This document shows, piece after piece, positions 1 through 7,239 of a stretch of DNA of 9,521 nucleotides. Origin of the DNA: WHTB01 sp050699035 (lineage in GTDB: Bacteria > Actinomycetota > Actinomycetes > Propionibacteriales > Nocardioidaceae); contig JBOHDE010000157.1 of assembly GCA_050699035.1 (NCBI GenBank), positions 1-9,521 of the forward strand, given 5' to 3'. Position 1 is the stretch's first letter, and each line of letters starts with the position of its first letter. The notes beneath the pieces are model-generated. The model was not told the DNA's origin. It saw only the letters and a list, made by a program, of their open reading frames with translations, and did not search any database. The translations under genes and the position numbers were made by a program.

Positions 1-1191
1 ACGTCACCGGGCTGGCGCCCCGACGCACCGCTGCTCGCCGCCGCGGCCGCGTCCGGCGTACCCGTGTGGGGCGAGGTCGAGCTGGCCTGGCGGCTGCGCG
101 ACCCCGAGCACCCGACACCGTGGCTCGCGGTCACCGGCACCAACGGCAAAACCACTGCGGTCGGCATGCTCGACGCCATGCTCCGGGCCGGTGGCCTGCG
201 CAGCGCCGCGGTCGGCAACGTCGGCACTCCGATCCTCGAGGCCGTGATGGACCCCGAGCCGTACGACGTGCTCGCGGTTGAGCTGTCCAGCTTCCAGCTG
301 CACTGGACGTACTCGATGTCCGCACAGGGCGCCGCCGTCCTCAACATCGCCGAGGACCACGTGGACTGGCACGGCTCGATGGCCGCCTACACCGGCGACA
401 AGGCGCGCATCTACGAGCGGGCCCGGGCGGTGTGCGTCTACAACGCCGACCAGCCGGTCACCGAGCAGCTGGTCCGCGACGCCGATGTGGTCGAGGGGTG
501 CCGCGCGGTCGGCTTCACGCTCGGCATCCCGGCCGTCGGCATGCTCGGCGTGGTGGACGGCTTCCTCGCCGACCGGGCGTTCGTCGACGAACGGCAGAGC
601 GCCGCCGCCGAGCTCGGCGCCGTCGACGACGTCAGCCCGCCCGGGCCGCACAACGTCGCGAACGCCCTCGCTGCCGCCGCGTTGGCTCGCGCCCACGGCC
701 TGAGCCAGCGGGCGGTGCTGGACGGGCTGCGCGGGTTCGAGCCGGCGGCGCATCGGATCACCACCGTCGGCGTGGTCGACGACGTCACGTACGTGGACGA
801 CTCGAAGGCCACCAACCCGCACGCCGCGGCGGCGTCGCTGCGGTCGTTCGACTCGGTGGTGTGGGTGGCCGGCGGGCTCGCCAAGGGCGGACGCTTCGAC
901 GACCTGGTGAGCGAGGTGCGTGACCGGCTGCGTGCAGCGGTGCTGGTCGGCGCCGACCGCGGCGTGATCGCGGACGCCCTGGCGCGACACGCACCCGACG
1001 TCCCGGTGATCGAGGTCGCGGACACCGAAGATGACGTCATGGACCGCGTCGTCGGGCGCGCGGCCGAGGTCGCCCAGCCGGGCGACACCGTGCTGCTCGC
1101 CCCCGGGTGCGCGTCCATGGACCTGTTCGCCGACTACAACGCACGGGGCGACGCGTTCGCTGCGGCCGTACGCAGGCTGCGGCACTCGTGA
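1..1191 (+). CDS. murD: UDP-N-acetylmuramoyl-L-alanine--D-glutamate ligase MurD, 5'-truncated
   Basis: MurD adds D-glutamate to UDP-MurNAc-L-Ala using ATP in the cytoplasmic part of peptidoglycan synthesis. The frame is open from base 1 to the TGA at 1189-1191 and gives 396 codons. The start lies outside the window; an internal GTG at 64 is not a credible start, because conserved sequence (SPGWRPDAPLL) precedes it. Comparison with known MurD suggests roughly 70-90 N-terminal residues are missing, most of the UDP-binding domain. Counting from base 1, the ATP P-loop GTNGKTT is at codons 46-52, the Mur-ligase NIAEDHVDWHGSM segment starts at codon 115, DSKATNP is at 267-273, and the C-terminal domain has CASMDLFADYNARGDAF from codon 370. 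MurC, also present here, differs clearly in motifs, and gene order (before ftsW) fits MurD. The gap to ftsW is 24 nt, so they are likely co-transcribed. Confidence 0.96.
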   Translation, partial: TSPGWRPDAPLLAAAAASGVPVWGEVELAWRLRDPEHPTPWLAVTGTNGKTTAVGMLDAMLRAGGLRSAAVGNVGTPILEAVMDPEPYDVLAVELSSFQLHWTYSMSAQGAAVLNIAEDHVDWHGSMAAYTGDKARIYERARAVCVYNADQPVTEQLVRDADVVEGCRAVGFTLGIPAVGMLGVVDGFLADRAFVDERQSAAAELGAVDDVSPPGPHNVANALAAAALARAHGLSQRAVLDGLRGFEPAAHRITTVGVVDDVTYVDDSKATNPHAAAASLRSFDSVVWVAGGLAKGGRFDDLVSEVRDRLRAAVLVGADRGVIADALARHAPDVPVIEVADTEDDVMDRVVGRAAEVAQPGDTVLLAPGCASMDLFADYNARGDAFAAAVRRLRHS

Positions 1192-1215
1192 GGAGCCGCC
1201 GCGGGAAGGTGTGAT

Positions 1216-2481
1216 GTGACGACCGGCTCGCAGGTGGGTGCTGTCGCCGGCAACAGCCGTGCCGGTGTCCTGCACGAGCTGCTCGACCGTCCTCTGACCA
1301 GCTTCCACCTGGTGCGCGGCGTCAGCGCCCTGTTGCTCGCGCTCGGCCTGTTCATGGTGCTGAGTGCCTCGAGCGTCGAGTCCTACTACGACACCGGCAG
1401 CTCGTACGCCGTCTTCCTCCGGCAGGCCCAGTGGGTGCTGATCGGCCTGCCGGCGGCCTGGGTCGCGTCGCGCATCCCGCTCCGGGTCGTCCGCCGGCTG
1501 TCCACGCTCGGCCTGCTGGTGAGTGTGGTCCTGCTGGTGCTGACGTACGTGCCCGGCCTCGGCATCGAGGTCAACGGCAACCGCAACTGGCTGTCCGCAG
1601 GCCCGCTCCGGCTGCAGCCGTCCGAGCTCGCCAAGCTGACCCTCGCCCTGTGGCTGGCGCACGTCTACGCGACGAAGGGCGCGTCGGTGCGCCGCTGGCG
1701 GCACCTGCTGCTGCCGATGGCGCCGGTCGCGGTCGTCGTCACCGGGCTGGTCGTCGGCCAGAACGACCTCGGCACCGCGCTGGTGCTGTTCGCGATCGTG
1801 CTGGGCATGGTGTGGGTGATCGGCGCGCCGGCCCGGGTCTTCGGCGCCGGGGTCGTCACCGTCGGCGGTCTGGCGATCTTCCTGGCCTCGTTGAACGAGA
1901 GCCGGGTCAGCCGGCTGACCAACTTCACCGACCCGTTCAGCGCGTACGACACGACGGGGTGGCAGGCCGCGCACGGCTTCTTCGCGCTGGCCAACGGCGG
2001 CTGGTGGGGCGTCGGCCTCGGCGCGAGCACGCAGAAGTGGGAGGGCAAGCTACCCGAGGCGCACAACGACTTCATCTACGCGATCATCGGCGAGGAGCTC
2101 GGGCTGTTCGGCACCCTGGTCGTGCTGGTCCTGTTCGGCCTGCTGGCCTACGTCGGGTTCCGCATCGCCGGCCGCGCGACCGACCGGTTCTCGACGTTCG
2201 CGGCGGCCGGTATCACGATCTGGCTGACCACCCAGGCGTTGATCAACATCGGCATGGTGCTCGGCCTGCTCCCGGTGATCGGGATCCCGCTGCCGCTCGT
2301 GTCGTACGGCGGGTCGGCACTGCTCCCGGCGCTGATCGCGCTGGGGCTGCTGGTTAACATCGCCAAGACCGAGCCCGGCGCGAAGGCGGCCTGGCGGGCC
2401 CAGCACCAGCAGGGCTTCGCCAAGCGGTGGGGACTCACGCGCAGCCCGGCGCCCACCCGAGGACGCCCGAGAGGACGCTGA
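1216..2481 (+). CDS. ftsW: Septal SEDS peptidoglycan glycosyltransferase FtsW
   Basis: FtsW is a multi-pass membrane protein of the SEDS family that polymerises lipid II into glycan strands at the septum, working with a class B penicillin-binding protein (FtsI/PbpB, expected upstream of this window). The product is 421 aa with about ten hydrophobic segments. Family motifs seen are NGNRNWLSAG from residue 120, QPSELAKL at 134-141, and GVGLGASTQKW followed by LPEAHNDFIYAIIGEELG; Asp285 in that block matches the catalytic Asp of SEDS enzymes. PLPLVSYGGSALL lies near the C-terminus. The start is GTG 1216, preceded by GGGAAGG at 1203-1209. The C-terminal tail is basic and short (about 40 residues after the last membrane segment). 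RodA is a close paralogue; placement between murD and murG favours FtsW. The stop is 3 nt before the murG start. Confidence 0.95.
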   Translation: MTTGSQVGAVAGNSRAGVLHELLDRPLTSFHLVRGVSALLLALGLFMVLSASSVESYYDTGSSYAVFLRQAQWVLIGLPAAWVASRIPLRVVRRLSTLGLLVSVVLLVLTYVPGLGIEVNGNRNWLSAGPLRLQPSELAKLTLALWLAHVYATKGASVRRWRHLLLPMAPVAVVVTGLVVGQNDLGTALVLFAIVLGMVWVIGAPARVFGAGVVTVGGLAIFLASLNESRVSRLTNFTDPFSAYDTTGWQAAHGFFALANGGWWGVGLGASTQKWEGKLPEAHNDFIYAIIGEELGLFGTLVVLVLFGLLAYVGFRIAGRATDRFSTFAAAGITIWLTTQALINIGMVLGLLPVIGIPLPLVSYGGSALLPALIALGLLVNIAKTEPGAKAAWRAQHQQGFAKRWGLTRSPAPTRGRPRGR

Positions 2482-2484
2482 TCT

Positions 2485-3591
2485 GTGACCGCATCCGGAA
2501 CCTTGCGTGTCTTGATGGCGGGCGGCGGATCGGCGGGGCACACCTCGCCGCTGATCGCCACGGCCGACGCGTTGACCCGGGTCCATCCCGATGTCGTGGT
2601 GACGGCGCTCGGCACCCCCCGCGGCCTGGAGGTGCGGGTCATTCCCGAGGCGGGCCTGCCGCTCGAGCTGATCCCGCCGGTGCCCCTCCCGCGCAAGCCG
2701 TCGGTCGACCTGCTGCGGGTGCCCGGGCGGCTCAAGGCCGCGGTCGACGCGACGTACGCGGTGCTCGACCGCGTACGCCCGGACGTCGTCGTGGGCTTCG
2801 GTGGCTACGTGTCGATGCCCGCGTACGTCGCCGCCCGCCGCCGCCGGATCCCGCTGGTCGTGCACGAGGGCAACGCCCTGCCCGGTGTCGCCAACCGGTT
2901 CGCCGCCCGGGTGTGCACCACGCACGTCGCGACGTCCTTCCCGGACACGAAGATCCCGCACGGGCAGTACGTCGGCCTGCCGATCCGCCGGATGGTCTCC
3001 GAGCTCGACCGGGCCGCGCTACGTACGGAGGCCCGCAGCACGTTCGGCCTCGACGCCGACCGCCCGACGCTGCTGGTGACCGGTGGTTCGCAGGGGGCAC
3101 GGCGGATCAACGACGCCGTGTCCGGCGCGCAGCGGGCCTTCGCCGACTCGGGTATCCAGGTGCTGCACGTCATGGGACCGAACGGCGAGGTGACCGTCGG
3201 GCCGGAGATCGGCGACCCCGCGTACGTCGTCGTGCCTTACGTCGACCGGATGGACCTGGCGTACGCGGCGGCCGACGCGATGGTCGGCCGCTGCGGCAGC
3301 AACACGGTGACGGAGGTGTCGTCACTCGGCATCCCGGCCGTCTACGTGCCGCTGCCGATCGGCAACGGCGAGCAGGCGCTGAACGCCAAAGCCGTCGTCG
3401 ACGCCGGCGGCGGCATCCTGGTCGACGACGCGGCCCTCACCTCGGCCTGGGTGGCCGAGCACGTCCCCGCCCTGGTGGGCGACTCGGCGCGGCTGGAGCG
3501 GATGGGCAACGCCGCCCGCGGGCTGATGCGGCGCGACGCCGACGTCCGGCTGGCCCGGATGATCGTCGATGTCGCGGAGGGGCGCCGATGA
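2485..3591 (+). CDS. murG: Lipid II synthase MurG (UDP-GlcNAc transferase)
   Basis: MurG is a GT28-family, GT-B-fold glycosyltransferase on the inner face of the membrane. It transfers GlcNAc from UDP-GlcNAc to lipid I, making lipid II, the substrate of FtsW. The protein is 368 aa, usual for the family. It has the N-terminal glycine-rich loop GGGSAGHTSP at residues 13-22, GFGGYVSMPAYVAA then HEGNALPGVANR (His127), the inter-domain GGSQGARRIN at 200-209, and the donor-binding RCGSNTVTEV (269-278, Glu277 the likely ribose-binding acid) running into PLPIGNGEQALNA. The GTG start at 2485 follows GAGGA at 2471-2475 and lies 3 nt after the ftsW stop, suggesting translational coupling. The stop overlaps the murC start (ATGA). 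Confidence 0.96.
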   Translation: MTASGTLRVLMAGGGSAGHTSPLIATADALTRVHPDVVVTALGTPRGLEVRVIPEAGLPLELIPPVPLPRKPSVDLLRVPGRLKAAVDATYAVLDRVRPDVVVGFGGYVSMPAYVAARRRRIPLVVHEGNALPGVANRFAARVCTTHVATSFPDTKIPHGQYVGLPIRRMVSELDRAALRTEARSTFGLDADRPTLLVTGGSQGARRINDAVSGAQRAFADSGIQVLHVMGPNGEVTVGPEIGDPAYVVVPYVDRMDLAYAAADAMVGRCGSNTVTEVSSLGIPAVYVPLPIGNGEQALNAKAVVDAGGGILVDDAALTSAWVAEHVPALVGDSARLERMGNAARGLMRRDADVRLARMIVDVAEGRR

Positions 3592-5012
3592 GGATCCCGG
3601 TGCCCGGGCAGCGACTCGCGGCCGAGCGGCTCGGCCGGGTGCACTTCGTCGGCATCGGCGGCGCCGGCCTGTCCGCGATCGCGCGGATCATGCTGGCCCG
3701 CGGCGTGACGGTGTCCGGCAGCGATGGCGCCGACACCCCGACGCTCGCCTCCCTGCGCGGGCTGGGCGCCACCTGCTACGTCGGCCACGACGCCGCGCAG
3801 GTCGGCGACGCCGACACCCTCGTGGTGTCGACCGCGATCCGGGCGGACAACCCGGAGGTGGTCGAGGCGCAGCGGCGCGGGCTGAGGCTGCTGCCCCGGT
3901 CGGCCGCCCTCGACGCGGTGATGCTCGACCGCCGGGTCCTCGCGGTCGCGGGCACGCATGGGAAGACCACGACCACGTCGCTGCTGACGGTGGCGCTGAT
4001 CGCCTGCGGCGCCGACCCGTCGTACGCGATCGGCGGCGACCTCACAGCGTCGGGCAGCAACGCGCACGACGGGCGCGGCGACCTGTTCGTGGCCGAGGCC
4101 GACGAGAGCGACGGCGCGTTCCTGGTCTACACCCCGCACGCGGCGATCGTCACCAACGTCGAGGCCGACCACCTCGACAACTACGGCACCGAGGAGGCCT
4201 ACCGCGCCGCCTTCGAGCAGTTCCTCGACCGGATCGACCCGGCCGGCTTCGTGGTCTGCTGCGTCGACGACCCGGGCGCGGCCGCGCTGGCCGACGTCGC
4301 TGTGGCCCGCGGGCTCGCGGTGGTGCGGGTGGGCGTGGGCGACGACGCGGACGTACGGGTGTCCGGCGCCACGTTCGCCGGCTCCACCTCGACGTTCACC
4401 GTGTCGACCGAGGCCGGCGAGCTGGGCCGCGTGCAGCTGCAGATCCCGGGCCAGCACTACGTTCTCGACGCTGCCTGCGCGCTGGCGGTGTGCCTGCGGC
4501 TCGGGTTCCCGTTCGACGCCGTGCGCTCGGGGCTCGAGCAGTTCGCGGGTACGCGCCGGCGGATGGAGCTCAAGGGCGAGGTGGGTGGTGTCCGCGTGTA
4601 CGACAGCTACGCCCACCACCCCACCGAGATCGCCGGCGACCTGCGGGCGGCCCGGGCGCTGGCCGGCGCCGGGCGAGTGGTCACCTGCTTCCAGCCCCAC
4701 ATGTTCAGCCGTACCCGGATCTTCGCGGCGGCGATGGGCGAGGCGCTCGGCTTGGCCGACCGGGTCGTGGTGATGGACGTCTACCCGGCGCGGGAGGAGC
4801 CCGAGCCGGGTGTCGACGGTGGCCTGGTGGCGTCGCACGTGCCGCTGACCGGGGTCGCCTTCGAGCCCGACGCGGCGGCGGTGCCGGCGCGGCTGGTGGC
4901 GCTGGCCGAGCCGGGTGACGTGGTGCTGACCCTCGGCGCCGGTGACGTCACCCGGATCGGGCCCCAGGTGCTCGCCCTGCTGGCCGGGGAAGCCGACGGA
5001 GCCGGTCGATGA
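3588..5012 (+). CDS. murC: UDP-N-acetylmuramate--L-alanine ligase MurC
   Basis: MurC catalyses ATP-dependent addition of L-alanine to UDP-MurNAc, the first amino-acid step of the stem peptide. The product is 474 aa, a normal full length. Domain 1 has the dinucleotide-like VHFVGIGGAGLSAIA near residues 18-32. Domain 2 has the P-loop GTHGKTTTT (Lys126), EADESD at 170-175 and TNVEADHLDNYG. Domain 3 has DSYAHHPTEI from residue 339 and FQPHMFSRT at 368-376. The HGKTT loop and the AHHPTE motif separate it from MurD/E/F. I chose ATG 3588 because it overlaps the murG stop as ATGA and has GGAGGGG at 3576-3582. The same frame is open far upstream, through murG, with no other start supported. In mycobacteria murC is likewise between murG and ftsQ, so the position is expected. 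Confidence 0.97.
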   Translation: MRIPVPGQRLAAERLGRVHFVGIGGAGLSAIARIMLARGVTVSGSDGADTPTLASLRGLGATCYVGHDAAQVGDADTLVVSTAIRADNPEVVEAQRRGLRLLPRSAALDAVMLDRRVLAVAGTHGKTTTTSLLTVALIACGADPSYAIGGDLTASGSNAHDGRGDLFVAEADESDGAFLVYTPHAAIVTNVEADHLDNYGTEEAYRAAFEQFLDRIDPAGFVVCCVDDPGAAALADVAVARGLAVVRVGVGDDADVRVSGATFAGSTSTFTVSTEAGELGRVQLQIPGQHYVLDAACALAVCLRLGFPFDAVRSGLEQFAGTRRRMELKGEVGGVRVYDSYAHHPTEIAGDLRAARALAGAGRVVTCFQPHMFSRTRIFAAAMGEALGLADRVVVMDVYPAREEPEPGVDGGLVASHVPLTGVAFEPDAAAVPARLVALAEPGDVVLTLGAGDVTRIGPQVLALLAGEADGAGR

Positions 5013-5022
5013 GCGAGGCGCC

Positions 5023-5733
5023 GTGAACACGCCGACCGAGCGTGCCTTCTCGCGTCGGCAGTGGTCGCGCCGGTGGGCGGTCTGGCGGCGCGCCCTGGCC
5101 GTACTTGTGGTGGTCGGCCTGGTCGGCGCGGCCGGTTGGCTGGTGTTCCTGTCGGACGTGCTCGCGGTCGAGACGGTCGAGGTCGAGGGTGAGGGGGCGA
5201 TCACGGCCGACCGGATCACCGAGGTGGCCGAGGTGCCCGTCGGCAAGCCGCTGGCGCGCACGGACCTCGACCAGATCGCGGCCCGGGTCGAGCGCATTCG
5301 CGAGGTGCATCACGCCGAGGTCGGCCGGTCCTGGCCGCACACCGTGGTGGTCACCGTGACCGAGCGGACGCCGGTGGCGGTGGTCGAGCGGGACGGCGTG
5401 CGCCGCCTGGTCGACGCCGAAGGTGTCCAGTTCCGCGTGGTGAAGGGTCGGCGGAAGGGCCTGCCGACGATCGTGGCCGGCGGCGAGCGCGCGGCCGAGG
5501 AGGCGGCCAAGGTGGTCGCCGTACTCCCCGCGGACGTGGCCCGGCGGGTGACCCGGCTGGACGCGACGACGATGGACTCGATCACGTTGCGGCTGACCGG
5601 TGGCCGCGAGGTCGTGTGGGGGAGTGCGGAGGAGTCCGAGCGCAAGGCCGAGGTGCTGGCCGTGCTGGTCGAGCGCAAGGGCAAGGTCCTCGACGTGAGC
5701 GTGCCGTCCGCGCCCACCGTCTCCCTCGGCTGA
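5023..5733 (+). CDS. ftsQ: Divisome scaffold protein FtsQ (DivIB)
   Basis: FtsQ is a bitopic membrane protein that links early and late divisome proteins (the FtsL-FtsB pair and FtsW-FtsI). The product is 236 aa. It shows a short basic cytoplasmic tail with RRQWSRRWAVWRR (residues 11-23), one transmembrane helix (about 24-43), a POTRA domain beginning LAVETVEVEG (from 47) and including DLDQIAARVERI, then the beta domain with VTVTERTPVAVVERDG and LVDAEGVQF, ending in a short tail. I chose GTG 5023, preceded by GCGAGG at 5013-5018, because the frame upstream overlaps murC and reads as low-complexity shadow sequence. It is shorter than mycobacterial FtsQ, mainly through a smaller cytoplasmic tail. 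It is 10 nt from murC and followed by a 267-nt gap with strong inverted repeats. Confidence 0.93.
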   Translation: MNTPTERAFSRRQWSRRWAVWRRALAVLVVVGLVGAAGWLVFLSDVLAVETVEVEGEGAITADRITEVAEVPVGKPLARTDLDQIAARVERIREVHHAEVGRSWPHTVVVTVTERTPVAVVERDGVRRLVDAEGVQFRVVKGRRKGLPTIVAGGERAAEEAAKVVAVLPADVARRVTRLDATTMDSITLRLTGGREVVWGSAEESERKAEVLAVLVERKGKVLDVSVPSAPTVSLG

Positions 5734-5763
5734 CTCCCCGCCAACCGAGCCGTCCCCTCCCGT

Positions 5764-5820
5764 TGAGTGTGACGTTTTCGACAGACACGCCAGCGTGTCG
5801 CGTCGAAAACGTCACACTCA
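5764..5820. repeat. 57-nt near-perfect palindrome (hairpin) after ftsQ
   Basis: The left arm TGAGTGTGACGTTTTCGAC (5764-5782) and right arm GTCGAAAACGTCACACTCA (5802-5820) are exact reverse complements, 19 of 19. Inside is a second stem, GACACGC (5784-5790) with GCGTGTC (5793-5799), around a two-base loop. Only A5783 against G5800-C5801 is unpaired. The whole can fold into one 26-bp hairpin starting 30 nt after the ftsQ stop. No T-run follows (the next bases are GC-rich), so it is not a classical intrinsic terminator, though U-less hairpins have been proposed to terminate in actinobacteria. Alternatives are a dispersed REP/MITE-like palindrome or an mRNA-stabilising 3' end. The structure is seen directly; the function is inferred. 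Confidence 0.9.
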
Positions 5821-5868
5821 CCGGGTCGGGGCGGTAGGTGGGGCGGAAATTGTGAAGTTCGGGGGCGC

Positions 5869-5909
5869 GTACGGCGTGTTGCTTTGGGCGCATCTGTGCG
5901 CTGCCGTAC
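5869..5909. repeat. Second, weaker nested inverted repeat upstream of ftsZ
   Basis: GTACGGC (5869-5875) is complementary to GCCGTAC (5903-5909). Between them GCGCA (5888-5892) pairs with TGCGC (5897-5901) around TCTG. The left side has a 12-nt unpaired bulge, so the fold is asymmetric. It could be chance in GC-rich DNA, a binding site, or part of an upstream ftsZ promoter: its right arm ends inside TACTTT (5907-5912), which sits 17 nt from TTGGGC (5884-5889), a loose -35/-10 pair. Confidence 0.4.
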
Positions 5910-5929
5910 TTTCCTCTGCAAGGCCTAGG

Positions 5930-5945
5930 TTGACATAACTATAAC
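5930..5945 (+). promoter_or_regulatory. Probable ftsZ promoter segment (TTGACA and TATAAC boxes)
   Basis: This is the most AT-rich stretch of the window. TATAAC (5940-5945) matches the vegetative -10 consensus at five of six positions and would place the transcript start near 5952, about 50 nt before the ftsZ GTG. TTGACA (5930-5935) is a perfect -35 hexamer, but it lies only 4 nt from TATAAC and no good -10 is found 16-18 nt downstream of it. The two therefore do not form one classical promoter: either TATAAC acts with a weak -35 (CTGCAA near 5916) or TTGACA serves another role. Dedicated ftsZ promoters in this gap are known in Streptomyces, which supports promoter activity here. Confidence 0.55.
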
Positions 5946-5960
5946 CCTCTACTTGAGGGT
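5944..5960. promoter_or_regulatory. Operator-like inverted repeat at the expected ftsZ transcription start
   Basis: ACCCTC (5944-5949) and GAGGGT (5955-5960) are exact reverse complements around TACTT. The repeat overlaps the last bases of the TATAAC box and the predicted start point, the usual place for a repressor operator; as RNA it could instead be a small 5' hairpin. A degenerate extra half-site, GAGAGT (5961-5966), follows at once. No regulator can be named from the sequence. Confidence 0.4.
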
Positions 5961-5986
5961 GAGAGTTCATCACACACACGCGAAAC

Positions 5987-5992
5987 GAGAGG
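5987..5992 (+). promoter_or_regulatory. ftsZ ribosome binding site (decides the start)
   Basis: GAGAGG lies 8 nt before GTG 6001. The frame is open further up, to a TTG at 5953, but that codon has no Shine-Dalgarno sequence and would fall inside the promoter/operator repeat. This settles the start at 6001. Confidence 0.8.
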
Positions 5993-6000
5993 CGATCGAC

Positions 6001-7224
6001 GTGGCAGCACCGCAGAACTACCTCGCGGTCATCAAGGTCGTCGGTATCGGCGGCGGCGGAGTTAACGCGGTCAACCGGATGATCGAGGTTGGCCTCAAGG
6101 GCGTGGAGTTCATCGCGATCAACACCGACGCGCAGGCGTTGCTGATGAGCGACGCCGACGTCAAGCTCGACATCGGTCGCGAGCTCACCCGAGGCCTCGG
6201 GGCGGGCGCCAACCCCGACGTGGGTGGCAAGGCAGCCGAGGACCATGCCGAGGAGATCGAGGAAGTCATCAAGGGCGCCGACATGGTGTTCGTCACCGCT
6301 GGGGAAGGCGGTGGCACGGGCACCGGTGGCGCTCCCGTGGTCGCGCGGATCGCGCGCTCCCTCGGCGCGCTGACGATCGGTGTGGTGACCCGGCCGTTCG
6401 CGTTCGAGGGCAGGCGCCGGGCCAACCAGGCCGAGGAGGGCATCGCGGCACTGCGCGAGGAGGTCGACACCCTCATCGTGATCCCCAACGACCGGCTGCT
6501 GTCGATCAGCGACCGGCACGTCAGCGTGCTCGACGCCTTCAAGCAGGCCGACCAGGTGCTGCTGCAAGGTGTCTCGGGCATCACCGACCTGATCACCACG
6601 CCCGGCCTGATCAACCTCGACTTCGCCGACGTCAAGTCGGTGATGTCCAACGCCGGCTCGGCACTGATGGGCATCGGATCGGCTCGCGGCGAGGACCGCG
6701 CGGTCGCGGCGTCCGAGATGGCCGTCTCGAGCCCGCTGCTCGAGGCGTCCATCGACGGTGCGCACGGCGTGCTGTTGTCGATCGCCGGCGGCTCCGACCT
6801 CGGTTTATTCGAGATCAACGAGGCCGCGGCGCTGGTGTCGCAGGCCGCGCACGCCGAGGCCAACATCATCTTCGGCGCCGTGATCGACGACGCGCTCGGC
6901 GACGAGGTGCGGGTGACGGTGATCGCCGCCGGCTTCGACGGTGGCAGCCCGAAGCGTCGTGACCAGGCCCAGCCGGCGCTTCGTCGGGACCCGCCGCCCC
7001 AGCCGGCGCACCCCCAGCCGACTCAGAACAGTGCGCACGCGCTGCCGTCCCTGCAGCCGTCCGAGCCGAGCGTGCCGGCAACGGCACCAGCGGCACCAGC
7101 GGCGCCGCCGCCCAGCGACCCGGCACCGCCGGAGCCAAGGGAGCGCCCGGCGCCACGTCGCCAGCCACGACCGGTGCAGTTCGACGATCCCAACGAGCTC
7201 GACATCCCCGACTTCCTGAAGTAG
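6001..7224 (+). CDS. ftsZ: Cell division GTPase FtsZ
   Basis: FtsZ is the tubulin homologue that polymerises with GTP into the cytoplasmic Z-ring. The product from GTG 6001 is 407 aa. The nucleotide-binding domain has IGGGGVNAVNRM (16-27), NTDAQALL, GLGAGANPDVG and the tubulin signature GGGTGTG (103-109). The T7 synergy loop NLDFADVKSVM starts at Asn205, with Asp207 and Asp210 as catalytic acids. A Pro/Ala-rich linker (about 320-394) follows, then the C-terminal peptide DDPNELDIPDFLK (395-407), the site that SepF binds in actinobacteria. No FtsA is encoded nearby, so SepF (8717) is the likely membrane tether. Codon 269 is TTA, the only in-frame TTA I found in the window. The gene has its own promoter-like region upstream, and pgeF starts 15 nt after it. 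Confidence 0.98.
   Translation: MAAPQNYLAVIKVVGIGGGGVNAVNRMIEVGLKGVEFIAINTDAQALLMSDADVKLDIGRELTRGLGAGANPDVGGKAAEDHAEEIEEVIKGADMVFVTAGEGGGTGTGGAPVVARIARSLGALTIGVVTRPFAFEGRRRANQAEEGIAALREEVDTLIVIPNDRLLSISDRHVSVLDAFKQADQVLLQGVSGITDLITTPGLINLDFADVKSVMSNAGSALMGIGSARGEDRAVAASEMAVSSPLLEASIDGAHGVLLSIAGGSDLGLFEINEAAALVSQAAHAEANIIFGAVIDDALGDEVRVTVIAAGFDGGSPKRRDQAQPALRRDPPPQPAHPQPTQNSAHALPSLQPSEPSVPATAPAAPAAPPPSDPAPPEPRERPAPRRQPRPVQFDDPNELDIPDFLK
7083..7100 (+). repeat. Tandem 9-bp repeat in the FtsZ linker
   Basis: GGCACCAGC occurs twice in direct tandem (7083-7091 and 7092-7100), and a degenerate GGCGCCGCC follows. It encodes the Ala-Pro-Ala-Ala-Pro-Ala part of the FtsZ linker. Such in-frame repeats can change length by slippage, which fits the known poor conservation of linker length. 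Confidence 0.6.
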
Positions 7225-7239
7225 GGCTGTCCGGCGGCC

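Noticed and set aside
4..1974. Long open frame on the - strand opposite murD and ftsW
   Set aside because: Its product is Arg/His/Asp-rich low-complexity sequence without any family motif, typical of the antisense of GC-rich coding DNA, and it covers two well-supported genes.
2427..3587. Extension of the murC frame upstream through murG
   Set aside because: The translated extension is Arg/Gly/Ala-rich shadow sequence; homology to MurC begins only at ATG 3588, which has its own Shine-Dalgarno.
3342..5297. Long - strand frame opposite murG, murC and ftsQ
   Set aside because: Same antisense artefact: no domain motif and composition set by the codon use of the opposite strand.
5953..6000. Upstream TTG start giving FtsZ a 16-residue N-terminal extension
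   Set aside because: It lacks a ribosome binding site and lies at the predicted transcription start; GTG 6001 has GAGAGG at good spacing and gives a normal FtsZ N-terminus.
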